Assembly: GCF_022346605.1 (NCBI RefSeq)
Contig: NZ_JAKRNT010000017.1
Coordinates: 1 to 59,784 of the forward strand
Reading direction: 5' to 3'
Origin: Sporosarcina sp. ACRSL
GTDB lineage: Bacteria > Bacillota > Bacilli > Bacillales_A > Planococcaceae
Length of the DNA: 59,784 nt
The translations under genes and the position numbers were made by a program. Under the pieces are notes generated by a model, which did not search any database, was not told the origin of the DNA, and saw only the letters and a list, made by a program, of their open reading frames with translations. Shown here piece by piece: positions 8,549 through 17,276 of the stretch (the first letter of the stretch is position 1; every line of letters begins with the position of its first letter).

Positions 8549-8973
8549 GCAAATTTTATGTCGGACAGACAGCGAGTATCAGCCGGACAGTCACTGAGAC
8601 CGATATTGTCATGTACGCAGGTCTGAGCGGGGATTATAATCCAGTTCACGTGGACCGGGAATATGCGGCAGGCACAAGGTTTGGACAGCGGATTGCCCAC
8701 GGCCTGCTGACGGCATCCTTCCTTTCAAGGCTTTTCGGTATGGAGCTTCCGGGACCAGAGTCCGTCTACTTGGAGCAGACGCTCAAATTCACGAAGCCGG
8801 TGTTCATCGGCGATACGATTACGGCGACAGCGGAGATTTTGGACATTGATCAGAAAAGGAACATTATTACCCTTTCGACGATCTGCCGGAACCAGAACGG
8901 AGAGACCGTTCTGAGCGGAGAAGGAAAGATGATGATGCCGAGAAAGGAGATGCATGATGATTCAAGTAGTTAA
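8545..8973 (+). CDS. MaoC-like (R)-specific enoyl-CoA hydratase
   Basis: This is a 142-residue hot-dog-fold protein. The hydratase-2 motif is intact: YAGLSGDYNPVHVD with D30 and H35 as the catalytic pair, then RIAHGLLTASF. Enzymes of this type hydrate trans-2-enoyl-CoA to (R)-3-hydroxyacyl-CoA. It overlaps the ligase gene by four bases and the synthase gene by about 20, so it is firmly inside the operon. It would supply or remove the 3-hydroxyacyl intermediate for the synthase next to it. Confidence 0.9.
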   Translation: MSKFYVGQTASISRTVTETDIVMYAGLSGDYNPVHVDREYAAGTRFGQRIAHGLLTASFLSRLFGMELPGPESVYLEQTLKFTKPVFIGDTITATAEILDIDQKRNIITLSTICRNQNGETVLSGEGKMMMPRKEMHDDSSS

Positions 8974-9955
8974 AACGGGTGTTTATTTTCCGCCTGAAGT
9001 TGAAACGGCGAAGGACTTGGAAGCGAAGACGGGCATTCCTGAACAAGTTATTATTGAGAAGTTCGGCTTGCATGAAAAGCATATTGCTGATTCTTCCGAA
9101 CACGCAGCGGACATGGCGATTAAGGCGGCAACACAGTTGCTCGACGTTGTCGATCCGCTGGACATCGATGTCATTATCTACTTCGGGAGTCCGTATAAGG
9201 AATACCAAGTTTGGTCGTGTGCAACGAAAATCCAACACGAATTAGGCGCCAAAAATGCGTATGCGTTTGAAATGATGAATGTGAGCTCATGCTTCCCGAT
9301 TGCCCTGAAGGTAGCGAAAGACATGCTCTCCGCGGACGAATCGATCCGAAATATTGTGCTCGCAGGTGGTTGCAAGGAATCGCAAATTATTGATTACGAA
9401 AATCCACGTTCGCGTTTCATGTTTAACTTTGCGGATGGAGGTGCAGCGGCCCTCATTTCAAGGTCGGAAGGGGAATTCGAAATTTTGGATTCGTCCATCA
9501 AGACGGACGGGTCGTTTTATGACGATATTAAAGTGCCTGCAGGAGGTTCTGTCCTTCCAGCTTCACACGACACAGTGGAGAACCGTCTACATGCAATTGA
9601 TGTGAAAGATCCTGCAGATATGAAAGAACGGCTCGACCCTGTTTCCGTACCGAGCTTCATTCATGTTGTAAAGGAAGCTGTGAAGAAAAGCGGCTATACA
9701 ACAGAAGATATAAAGCTATTGTTACCGCTTCATACGAAGAAATCAATGTTCCGGGAATTGCTCACTAGTTTGGAGTTAACGGAGGATCAGGCGATTTATC
9801 TCGACCATCATGGGCATATGTCAGCGCTCGATCCGTGCATCGGGTTGAATTTCTCATCTCAGAAGAACTTGAAAAAAGGGGACCTTGTCGTGGCGGTCAG
9901 TGCCGGAACCGGCTACACATGGGCTGCAACGACGTTACGAAAAACAAAGGACTAA
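8954..9955 (+). CDS. KAS III-like thiolase-superfamily condensing enzyme
   Basis: The 333 residues show a beta-ketoacyl synthase III fold. The candidate nucleophile is C113 in NVSSCFPIA and a histidine stands at 260 in PLHTKK. Where FabH has the Asn of the NxGN motif, this protein reads DHHGHMSALDP, with H288 at that position, so the catalytic triad is atypical. Residues around LGAKNAYAFEMMN match the family substrate channel. The start is ATG 8954 or 8957; AAAGGAG sits four or seven bases upstream. In the operon it could condense or thiolytically cleave acyl-CoA made by the ligase and hydratase. It is not a housekeeping FabH by context. Confidence 0.82.
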   Translation: MMIQVVKTGVYFPPEVETAKDLEAKTGIPEQVIIEKFGLHEKHIADSSEHAADMAIKAATQLLDVVDPLDIDVIIYFGSPYKEYQVWSCATKIQHELGAKNAYAFEMMNVSSCFPIALKVAKDMLSADESIRNIVLAGGCKESQIIDYENPRSRFMFNFADGGAAALISRSEGEFEILDSSIKTDGSFYDDIKVPAGGSVLPASHDTVENRLHAIDVKDPADMKERLDPVSVPSFIHVVKEAVKKSGYTTEDIKLLLPLHTKKSMFRELLTSLELTEDQAIYLDHHGHMSALDPCIGLNFSSQKNLKKGDLVVAVSAGTGYTWAATTLRKTKD

Positions 9956-9973
9956 CGAGGGGGAAAGGTAGAA

Positions 9974-11170
9974 ATGAAGACGTTCAAACGGTTGGGTGTA
10001 GCGTTGTTGGCATGTTCGCTTATTTTAAGCGGATGCAGTTCGGGGGAGAAGGCGGAAGGGACAGAAAGCGGGCCGATTAAAATTGGTGTTCTTGCTTCAT
10101 TGACAGGGGCCTTGGAATCGTACGGAAAACAAACGACACGAGGATTTGAACTCGGGTTGGAGTATGCGACAGATGGCACGATGGAAGTAGCGGGCCGGGA
10201 AATCCAGTTCATTTTTGAAGACACGGAAACGAAAGCGGAAGTGGCTGTCCAAAAAGCGACGAAGCTTCTGGAGGACGAGGGTGTTGATTTCCTCGTAGGG
10301 TCTTCGAGTTCAGGGGATACACTAGCCGTTGTACCGCTAGCGGAGGAGTATAAGAAGATCTTCGTCGTGGAACCGGCGGTAGCGGACTCTATTACAGGCT
10401 CGGAGTTCAATCAATATATATTCCGGACGGGCAGGAATTCCTCGCAAGATGCTGTAGCCGGGGCTGCTGCAATCGCGAAAGAGGGAGTAACAATTGCCAC
10501 ACTTGCTCCGGACTACTCATTCGGACATGACGGCGTTGCTGCGTTCAAGGAAGCAGCGGAAAAGCTAGGGGCAAAAGTCATTCATGAGGAATATGCGGAT
10601 CAGGCAGCAACCGATTTTACGTCAAATATCCAGAAGATCATCGACCAAAAGCCAGATTATTTATACGTCATCTGGGCAGGTGCCAACACTCCATGGAATC
10701 AAATCAGTGATATGAAAGTGCAGGAGAAAGGTATACAAATATCGACGGGCGTAGCGGATATTGCCACTTTACCGACGCTTGCACCGCTTGTAGGCATGCA
10801 AGGGTTCACGGTTTATTACCACGAATTGCCGGATAATGAAGTGAACGATTGGCTCGTCAAAGAGCATAAAGAGCGTTACGGGGAAGTCCCGGATTTATTC
10901 ACACCAGGCGGAATGAGTGCCGCAATCGCCATTGTGGAAGCGTTGAAGAAAACGAACGGCGTTACGGATACCGACCTTCTCATTGAAACGATGGAAGGCA
11001 TGAGTTTCGAAAGTCCGAAAGGGAAAATGACATTCCGCCCCGAAGACCACCAAGCACTACAATCACTATACGCAGTAACACTAGAGGAGAAGGAAGGATA
11101 CGATTATCCGATCCCCGTATTGATTCGCGAATTAAAACCTGAAGAAACCGAACCACCGATTCGAAATTAG
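9974..11170 (+). CDS. Lipoprotein substrate-binding protein, Leu/Ile/Val type
   Basis: The protein has 398 residues with a lipoprotein signal ending LSGC (C21). The mature part starts PIKIGVLASLTGALESYGKQ, the signature of LivJ/AmiC-like type I periplasmic binding folds, and continues through IFEDTETKAEVAVQ and FLVGSSSSGD. Such proteins deliver branched-chain amino acids, amides or aromatic and short acids to ABC permeases. No permease or ATPase gene follows; a terminator comes next. Its place after acyl-CoA genes suggests it binds the acid that the ligase activates, or acts as a sensor. ATG 9974 follows GAAAGG. Confidence 0.9.
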   Translation: MKTFKRLGVALLACSLILSGCSSGEKAEGTESGPIKIGVLASLTGALESYGKQTTRGFELGLEYATDGTMEVAGREIQFIFEDTETKAEVAVQKATKLLEDEGVDFLVGSSSSGDTLAVVPLAEEYKKIFVVEPAVADSITGSEFNQYIFRTGRNSSQDAVAGAAAIAKEGVTIATLAPDYSFGHDGVAAFKEAAEKLGAKVIHEEYADQAATDFTSNIQKIIDQKPDYLYVIWAGANTPWNQISDMKVQEKGIQISTGVADIATLPTLAPLVGMQGFTVYYHELPDNEVNDWLVKEHKERYGEVPDLFTPGGMSAAIAIVEALKKTNGVTDTDLLIETMEGMSFESPKGKMTFRPEDHQALQSLYAVTLEEKEGYDYPIPVLIRELKPEETEPPIRN

Positions 11171-11250
11171 AATTGTTTCGGTTCCTGTGTGGCGAACGAT
11201 TTATAGTGCAGTACAATCGAATAAAGTGTGAAGACCATCTATATCAAACT
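11170..11250. repeat. Truncated relic of the 146-bp element, left half
   Basis: AGAATTGTTT, CGGTTCCTGTGTGGCGAACGA and GTGCAGTACAATCGAATAAAGTG align in order with the left half of the complete elements at 21291 and 37762, with substitutions. The central hairpin is degraded (GAAGACCATCTATATCAAAC) and the right half is missing; a separate terminator hairpin starts at 11251. Confidence 0.6.
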
Positions 11251-11303
11251 TAAACTGCACCCCAATTGATAGACTTGCATCTATTAATTGGAGGTGCAGT
11301 TTA
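11251..11303. terminator. Long bidirectional terminator
   Basis: TAAACTGCACC with CCAATTGATAG (11251-11272) pairs with CTATTAATTGG and GGTGCAGTTTA (11281-11303), leaving an 8-base loop. It lies between the binding-protein gene and the convergent sigma-factor gene ending at 11315. Confidence 0.8.
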
Positions 11304-11314
11304 GCGTTCGTTCT

Positions 11315-12235
11315 TTAAACATCCTCAAAATCCATTTCCCATATATTACGTACTTCTCCATCATTAAATTTAGTGAGTTTTTCTGGATTCATAACGATAT
11401 AAACATCCGAGATTCGATCAACTTGAAATTGAAACGTAACAACTGTGAAAGTGATCTCTCCAATTTTGATAATGACCCCAGTTTGACCGTTAATCTCATG
11501 AACTGTACAAGTGAATCCTTTCGGTACTTTCGGGTAAATTGCGTTGAAGTACATAACAATTCTATCAGGACCAAGTATTGGACGGAGAGCGGCCTGCACC
11601 TTCCCTCCACCATCAGTGTATAACACTGCTTCCGATGTCAATACATCTAACAGTTGATTGATGTTTCCGTTCATGAGGGCAAGTGCAAATTTCTCTGACA
11701 GGGCCCCCTTATGCGCGTTACTTGAGATATTTTCCTTTGGGAGATTACCCATGACTTTTTTGGTGCGATGGTAAATCTGTCTGCAATTAGCGCTGCTTTT
11801 CGAAGCAATTTTCGAAATGTCGTTATAACTGTATTGGAAAACCTCTCGTAAAAGAAAAACAACCCGCTCCGTCTCCGAAAAATTCTGGAGCAACAATAGA
11901 TAAGCCGTGGAAAGAGATTCTTTCAGCAAGTAGTTGCCTAATGGATCATCAGAATCACCGGGGAATCCGGTCTCAGTCATGATAGGCTCAGGTAGCCAGG
12001 GTCCTACATACGTTTCTCGCTGCCTTCCAGCAGATCTCAGCAAATCAATGGATCGGTTCGTTACCATTTTACACAGATATGCCTTTACATGATTTATATT
12101 TTCTTCAGGCGTTTTTTCTAACGTAAGAAACGCCTCTTGAACCATATCTTCAGCGTCTGTTGCACTGCCTAAAATATGATAAGATAAGGAAAAGAGTAAT
12201 GGTTTAAGTTCTTTGTATAACCCTTCTGTGTCCAT
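11315..12235 (-). CDS. ECF41-type RNA polymerase sigma factor
   Basis: The 306 residues comprise sigma region 2 (ATDAEDMVQEAFLTLEK), the ECF41 linker motif WLPEP at the end of region 2, region 4 with its HTH, and a C-terminal SnoaL/NTF2-like domain carrying the family DGGGKV motif (YTDGGGKVQAALRP). In this family the C-terminal domain replaces a separate anti-sigma factor. ATG 12235 follows GGAGGG and overlaps the end of the oxidoreductase gene by about 32 bases, so the two are translationally coupled. Established knowledge: ECF41 genes are linked to carboxymuconolactone decarboxylase, oxidoreductase or epimerase genes and drive that neighbour's promoter. Confidence 0.93.
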   Translation of the reverse strand: MDTEGLYKELKPLLFSLSYHILGSATDAEDMVQEAFLTLEKTPEENINHVKAYLCKMVTNRSIDLLRSAGRQRETYVGPWLPEPIMTETGFPGDSDDPLGNYLLKESLSTAYLLLLQNFSETERVVFLLREVFQYSYNDISKIASKSSANCRQIYHRTKKVMGNLPKENISSNAHKGALSEKFALALMNGNINQLLDVLTSEAVLYTDGGGKVQAALRPILGPDRIVMYFNAIYPKVPKGFTCTVHEINGQTGVIIKIGEITFTVVTFQFQVDRISDVYIVMNPEKLTKFNDGEVRNIWEMDFEDV

Positions 12236-13526
12236 ACATGTCTCCCTCCACTTTTAACTCTTCAATTACGGCGAGTGCGGCGCGTTTTGCACTATCTAAT
12301 GAAGCATCTACTAACAATTCACCACGCCCAGTCCAATCTCCTGCAACAAACAACCCGGGAATTTCCGGAACGGATGGGCCTGGAGAAAAATCATTCCGAT
12401 CGAGCGAGTTGAAATCATGGCTTGCGGTCATGTGAGGCAAAAATTGCCGGGTGATTTCTTCCACTCTCCAACCAGGTTGAACGACGTCCATCGCCTGTTC
12501 CAATTCGTGCAAATCGAGCTTTGGATTCCCTGTACTCGTACCGAGATGCTTGGCAAGATGAATAACAACAGAGCCATCATCGCTCATTTTCGTAACATAA
12601 GTTGGATTGTTATAAAAAATCGGCTGATCTATCCAAAAACCAGCGATAAAGTCGGCATCCGGCTGCGGCAGTTTTCGTAAAACGAGATCCAGACAGGCAA
12701 CATGGACGGGACGTGCTTGACTCTTCCACAGTGCCAGTTTCGTATTTTCCGCACCATTGACAAGATGATATGTTTCTTCAAGCCCAGCAGTCACGATAAC
12801 TTTGGGCACTTCCAGTGTTTCACCATTGTTGAAAACAATCTTTTGAACTCTTGAATCGTACTTAATCTCAGAGACGTTTCGATGATTCATGATCGTGACT
12901 CCTAATAAAGTAGCCTGATTTGTAAGATCTTCAATGATCGTTTCCCATCCTTCACGAATATACATTACCTTCCCGCTAAATGTACGTTGCAATTGTCGTA
13001 AAGCAGGACCTGCAAGGTGAAGATCCGGGTAAGGGACGTACGTGTTGGAACGACTAATCGCATATAACAGAAAGCGAACCATCGGATCGTGAATTTCCTT
13101 CTCCGCCCATTCTTTCAAGCTAATTGTACCTATTTTTTCGGTGTCAATCTTATTCAATTTCAGCATCAGTCGAGTCAGACTCATTTTTCCTTTTAATGAA
13201 AACAGGTTGTCGGAAAAAAGCTGAAGTGGCCCAGTCGGAATGGCATGAACCTTATTTTTCCATACCCCTACCGCTGAAGCAGAAGGGTTCGCCCCCTTTA
13301 AAGAAATGCCTAATTCCTTTAAAACAGATTCTCCTTTCCCATCCTGATAAAAAGCGTGCACTCCTAAATTCAGCATCGCCTTCTTCTTTCTAATCGTCTG
13401 CCCACGTCCTCCCAATTGGTTGGACTTTTCCAAGAGAATCACAGAGTAACCAGACCTCGCCACATAAATAGCGGATGCCAATCCAGAAATCCCCCCACCA
13501 ACAATTGCTACATCGTACTGTTTCAT
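12204..13526 (-). CDS. FAD-dependent oxidoreductase, phytoene-desaturase-like
   Basis: The protein has about 440 residues. It begins MKQYDVAIVGGGISGLASAI, the dinucleotide-binding GxGxxG motif of NAD(P)/FAD amine-oxidase/desaturase proteins, and ends with PEIPGLFVAGDWTGRGELLVDASLDSA, the C-terminal FAD motif. ATG 13526 is chosen because GGAG sits eight bases upstream; codons further 5' have no ribosome site and lie across the promoter. It is the structural partner of the ECF41 sigma gene, and a matching ECF41 promoter lies directly upstream. The substrate is unknown; carotenoid or other polyene and protoporphyrin-type substrates are possible from the family. Confidence 0.9.
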   Translation of the reverse strand: MKQYDVAIVGGGISGLASAIYVARSGYSVILLEKSNQLGGRGQTIRKKKAMLNLGVHAFYQDGKGESVLKELGISLKGANPSASAVGVWKNKVHAIPTGPLQLFSDNLFSLKGKMSLTRLMLKLNKIDTEKIGTISLKEWAEKEIHDPMVRFLLYAISRSNTYVPYPDLHLAGPALRQLQRTFSGKVMYIREGWETIIEDLTNQATLLGVTIMNHRNVSEIKYDSRVQKIVFNNGETLEVPKVIVTAGLEETYHLVNGAENTKLALWKSQARPVHVACLDLVLRKLPQPDADFIAGFWIDQPIFYNNPTYVTKMSDDGSVVIHLAKHLGTSTGNPKLDLHELEQAMDVVQPGWRVEEITRQFLPHMTASHDFNSLDRNDFSPGPSVPEIPGLFVAGDWTGRGELLVDASLDSAKRAALAVIEELKVEGDMYGHRRVIQRT

Positions 13527-13558
13527 AAAAAACACTCCATTCGCTCGTTTAAAAATAA

Positions 13559-13585
13559 GACGAATGAGAATAAAGGTTTGTGACA
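13559..13585 (-). promoter_or_regulatory. ECF41 sigma-dependent promoter
   Basis: Read on the minus strand, TGTCACA (13585-13579), a 16-base spacer and CGTC (13562-13559) exactly fit the published ECF41 signature TGTCACA-N16-CGTC. It lies 33 bases before the oxidoreductase start and points into the oxidoreductase-sigma pair, so it would make the sigma factor autoregulatory. Confidence 0.85.
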
Positions 13586-13749
13586 AATGTTAAAAAGTAT
13601 AAAAGCTATTAAAGTTATGAAAGGATCCTATTAAACTATTTATTTGCGAGAATTGAGGGACGATTAACAAAACTATGATATTCTATACAAAAGCAGTTTA
13701 GTAAGTTTTTTACAAGAGTTGTTATTACCATTCAAAAGGAGCTACCATC

Positions 13750-14283
13750 ATGACATTTCCCGAATTAGAAACAGAGAGGCTACGTCTTGTAGAGGTCAAC
13801 AAGGAGCATGCCGAGGGGGTATTTGATAACTTTTCAAATCCAGCGGTCACCAAGTATTACGGAATGGATCCGATGACTGAATTGGCACAGGCGGAAAAGC
13901 TGGTTGAGCGTTTCAAGAATAGTTTTTTAACAGGTCACAGTGTGCGGTGGGCCATGATACGGAAGGAAGACAATCGTTTCGCGGGAACAATCGGTTTGAA
14001 TAACCTTTCGAAAGGAATGAAACGAGCTGAAATCGGATTTGAGATCCACCCGGACTTTTGGCGAACCGGTATCACATCGGAGGCTTTGAAGGCAGTATTG
14101 CATTATTCATTTACAGAGATGGGCTTGCACCGTATGGGGGCTGTCACGTTTTTGGACAATGTGGCTTCTATTGGTTTATTAGAAAAGCATGGGTTTGAAC
14201 AAGAGGGAATCCTCCGCAGCTATCTCTTCCAAAATGGACAATCACATGATGCCCGAGTGTTTTCGGTTTTGAACAATCAATGA
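13750..14283 (+). CDS. GNAT acetyltransferase, RimJ/RimL type
   Basis: The 177 residues open with FPELETERLRLVEVNKEHAEGVF, typical of RimJ/RimL N-acetyltransferases. The acetyl-CoA site region RAEIGFEIHPDFWRTGITSEALKAVL and the closing SIGLLEKHGFEQEGILR are present. These enzymes acetylate protein N-termini or small amines; the target is unknown. ATG 13750 follows AAAAGGAG. The next gene follows after 13 bases, so the two may be co-transcribed. Confidence 0.88.
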   Translation: MTFPELETERLRLVEVNKEHAEGVFDNFSNPAVTKYYGMDPMTELAQAEKLVERFKNSFLTGHSVRWAMIRKEDNRFAGTIGLNNLSKGMKRAEIGFEIHPDFWRTGITSEALKAVLHYSFTEMGLHRMGAVTFLDNVASIGLLEKHGFEQEGILRSYLFQNGQSHDARVFSVLNNQ

Positions 14284-14296
14284 AGGAGGATGCCGT

Positions 14297-14782
14297 TTGA
14301 AAACATTTTTTGCGTACAATTGGCAAGTGAGAGAAGACTGGTATCGCTGGTGTGAAGAGGTGGAGGAGGCAGAGCTGCTAAAAATCCGGACAGGTGGGGT
14401 AGGCAGCATTTTAGAGACGTTGTTCCACATTATCGACGTCGAGTGGAGCTGGATTCGGTTGCTAGAAGGAAAACCGGATTTTCAGGAGAACTTTGAAGAC
14501 TTTAAAAGTCTACAGAAAGTCCGTGAGCTCGATGCACGGTTCAAGCCGGAAGTTGAGGAGTTTGTCCGGAATTGGGAGGAGAGCATGGAGCATAACTTGG
14601 TGCAGGAGACGATGCCTGATGGCCGGATTGTGACTGATGCTTGGGGTGAGGTCATGCGGCATATCATTGCACATGAAATTCATCATATCGGACAGCTGTC
14701 GGTATGGGCGAGGGAGATTGGGAAGAAGCCGGTTTCCGCGAACGCGATCGGTCGAGGGCTTATTCCGCATACGATCGATTAA
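14297..14782 (+). CDS. DinB-family protein
   Basis: This 161-residue four-helix-bundle protein belongs to the DinB/YfiT superfamily. A first metal histidine is H44 in ETLFHIIDVEWSW, and two more lie in the HEIHHIGQLSVW motif near residues 127-138. Members bind a divalent metal; some are thiol S-transferases (bacillithiol or mycothiol dependent), many are unassigned. The TTG start follows AAGGAGG by eight bases. A second DinB protein is at 17386-17886. Confidence 0.88.
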   Translation: MKTFFAYNWQVREDWYRWCEEVEEAELLKIRTGGVGSILETLFHIIDVEWSWIRLLEGKPDFQENFEDFKSLQKVRELDARFKPEVEEFVRNWEESMEHNLVQETMPDGRIVTDAWGEVMRHIIAHEIHHIGQLSVWAREIGKKPVSANAIGRGLIPHTID

Positions 14783-14805
14783 CAAAGGTGTTTGGGGGAT
14801 ACTAA

Positions 14806-15561
14806 ATGAATTCAGGGAAACCGATTGCTTTCGGAAACACGGCGGAAATCTATCTTTTTGAAAACAAGATCGTCAAAGTTTTTAAAGATTATTTGCCACC
14901 TACCGAATCGGCTTACGAGGCGAATAAACAACGATTTGCTCACTCATGTGGGCTTTCCGTTCCGAAAGTATTGGATGTCACGAAAATAGACGGAAAGCAA
15001 GCGATTGTCATGGAATATATTGAAGGGAAAACACTAGGGGAGCTGTTTTTTGCAAATATGGATCGGGCGGAGTATTACATAGACATTTCCATTGATATAC
15101 AGCGAGAAATCCATCAGATCCACGCCGATTCCCTTAAACCGATGTCCCAAAGATTACGCCAGCAGCTTGAGGCAGCCCTTCATCTCGATAATAAGCAAAA
15201 AGAGAAATTATTAGAGAAGTTGGATTCGATGACGTATGAAAACAGGCTTTGCCATGGGGATTTTCATTTATTGAATTTGATCATGTCGGATGATCAAGTG
15301 ACGATTATCGACTGGGTGGATGCGACTGCGGGAGATATTCGCGCTGATGTTTGCCGGACGTATCTTTTGTATGTAGAACTATCGCCGGATGTGGCCGAAC
15401 TCTATTTACGGCTGTATTGTGAAAAAAGCGGCTTGCCAAAAGAGGATATCCTACAATGGTCACCGATCCTTGCAGGCGCTCGTTTAGCTGAGAATGTATC
15501 CTCGGAAAGCAGGGAGTTTCTTTTGGATATTGTGAATACTTACTATCCTTCGGTTGAATAA
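14806..15561 (+). CDS. Aminoglycoside phosphotransferase-like kinase
   Basis: The 251 residues have the APH/choline-kinase fold: an N-terminal lobe (FGNTAEIYLFENKIVKVFKDY), the hinge IVMEYIEGKTLGELF, Brenner motif CHGDFHLLN with H150 and catalytic D152, and the metal-binding IIDWVDA near residue 167. Members phosphorylate antibiotics, sugars or amino-alcohols; the substrate is not predictable. ATG 14806 follows the DinB stop by 23 bases and may share its transcript. Confidence 0.85.
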   Translation: MNSGKPIAFGNTAEIYLFENKIVKVFKDYLPPTESAYEANKQRFAHSCGLSVPKVLDVTKIDGKQAIVMEYIEGKTLGELFFANMDRAEYYIDISIDIQREIHQIHADSLKPMSQRLRQQLEAALHLDNKQKEKLLEKLDSMTYENRLCHGDFHLLNLIMSDDQVTIIDWVDATAGDIRADVCRTYLLYVELSPDVAELYLRLYCEKSGLPKEDILQWSPILAGARLAENVSSESREFLLDIVNTYYPSVE

Positions 15562-15586
15562 ACAAGATTGAAGTGGGTGAACTGCA

Positions 15587-16387
15587 ATGTCAGTAGTGAA
15601 AAAAATTCTAGAGAAGGATCACTGCCCCATCCATTATTGGATTACACCCAATCATGAAGGACCGTGGCTTATTTTTCTACATGGCGCAGGCGCAGATCAT
15701 AGAATGTTTAGTGATCAGGTCAATGAACTCGATTCTATGTATGGAATACTGATTTGGGATGCGAGAGGACATGGTTTATCCAGGCCGATGGGTGTTGACT
15801 TCAGCATAAAACTGCTCGTCGAAGATCTACTGGCAATTATGAGGATTGAGGGGATTGAAAAAGCGACTTTTATTGGTCAATCGATGGGCGGGAATACGGC
15901 ACAGGAGATGGTATTTTATTATCCCGATAAGGTAGAAAATCTTGTCTTGATTGACTGTGCATGCAATACTTGGAGCCTTTCTGTTGTAGAGAAGTTAGCA
16001 ATTATGATGGCACCATTTATCGTTAAGCTCTATCCGTGGAAAGCCATGATTACACAAAGTGCTCGTGCAAGCGCAGTAAAATTGGAAGTGCAAGAGTACC
16101 TAAGAGATTCTTTTTCGACGGTAGGTGAAAAGGATTTTAAGAAGATTTTTCTTGAGACAGCAGCCTGTTTACATGAGGAGAAAGACTATCGAATCAAAAA
16201 GCCAGTGCTGCTTGTATGCGGAGAACACGATGACACAGGAAATATAAAAAAAACGGCCCCACAATGGGCGAAGCAAGAACCAAATTGCGAGTTTCATTGG
16301 ATTAAAAATGCAGGCCACTGTTCCAACCAAGACAACCCAACCGCTTTTAATACGCTGCTTATTCAGTTTTTACGCAAGAATGTGTAG
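15587..16387 (+). CDS. Alpha/beta hydrolase
   Basis: The 266 residues contain the oxyanion motif LHGAGADHRMF, nucleophile elbow GQSMGG with S99, acid region VCGEHDDTG and histidine in KNAGHCSNQDNP, so the catalytic triad is complete. It resembles esterases, lactonases or C-C hydrolases of the MhpC/BioH type. ATG 15587 lies 25 bases after the kinase stop. Transcription may run from 13750 through this gene because I see no terminator between them. Confidence 0.87.
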   Translation: MSVVKKILEKDHCPIHYWITPNHEGPWLIFLHGAGADHRMFSDQVNELDSMYGILIWDARGHGLSRPMGVDFSIKLLVEDLLAIMRIEGIEKATFIGQSMGGNTAQEMVFYYPDKVENLVLIDCACNTWSLSVVEKLAIMMAPFIVKLYPWKAMITQSARASAVKLEVQEYLRDSFSTVGEKDFKKIFLETAACLHEEKDYRIKKPVLLVCGEHDDTGNIKKTAPQWAKQEPNCEFHWIKNAGHCSNQDNPTAFNTLLIQFLRKNV

Positions 16388-16440
16388 GCAACTATTAAGT
16401 AAATGTACTACGAATATCATGAACGTTATGGGGGATTCAA

Positions 16441-17276
16441 ATGGAACGGATGATGAAAAACGAATACGGCTCTCTTGCCATTCCTGAGGAAGTTTTTATG
16501 TTGATTCGATTGGAGGAAGAGTTGGCGAGGGAAGGGGGGCGTTAGATACAATCGGCTTCATACCGATTGTACAAGAATCACATTACGCTTATCCGATTAC
16601 ACCAATTGATGTAATTCCGTTTGCAAGTACAGGAGGGAATGGAATTCATTTTGGTTTTCTCACAGATTTTGGGCAAATTACAAAGTTGGATGAGGCTCCT
16701 ATTGTATGTGTCTCTCCAACGAATGATCCACCCATTCGATTAGTCGCGCCAACGATCCGTGATTTCCTAAACATGGCTACTTCTGTGCCGCATGTCGAAC
16801 TGATTGAAACATGTTGGCCTTGGAATGATAAGGAAATGACAGAGGGCATACTGGATGAATATCGAACGGATGATTTTCAAAAGAAGAGGGATAAGCTATT
16901 GAGGCGTTTGCATGAAACGTTCGGTACCGATCGAGTGGACGTGGCGGAATGTGTCCGCCAAACTCTTCAAGATCGGAACAACAAGGTAAATCTTCCGACA
17001 TATGATGGGCTTGGCATTGTATCTACAAGTGACATCGAATCAGTAAATCGCTACATGTTTGATCCGGAACGGAGGCAGGATGAGGTGGAGATAAAAAAGA
17101 TGCAAAACTTTTTAAGCCAGGCCACAACAGAAGAGAAACTAGGGTTTATTCGCGACGCCTCGTATTGGTATATACTCTCTTCCGACTATGACAGTAATGT
17201 AATGGAGTTGGTAGGCGAAATCTTGCTGTCACTTCAATTGGAAAATGAAATGAAACGATTCGTATTCAGAAACTGA
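16441..17276 (+). pseudogene. Conserved protein of unknown function, frameshifted
   Basis: A frame opens at ATG 16441 behind GGGGGA and encodes MERMMKNEYGSLAIPEEVF and on to EEELAREGGR, then stops at 16543-16545. The rest reads in another frame from about 16540 without a good start of its own (LDTIGFIPIVQESHYAYPI, then STGGNGIHFGFLTDFG) to the stop at 17276. One extra G in the six-G run at 16534-16539 would join the halves as EGGALDTIGF. The joined product would be about 278 residues, with GGNGIHFGFLTDF as its most distinctive motif. It may be a real frameshift, a homopolymer reading error, or a slippery site. The function is not recognised. Confidence 0.75.

Noticed and set aside
11288..11623. 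Plus-strand ORF of 111 codons
   Set aside because: It is antisense to the ECF41 sigma gene, with no ribosome site and no family resemblance.
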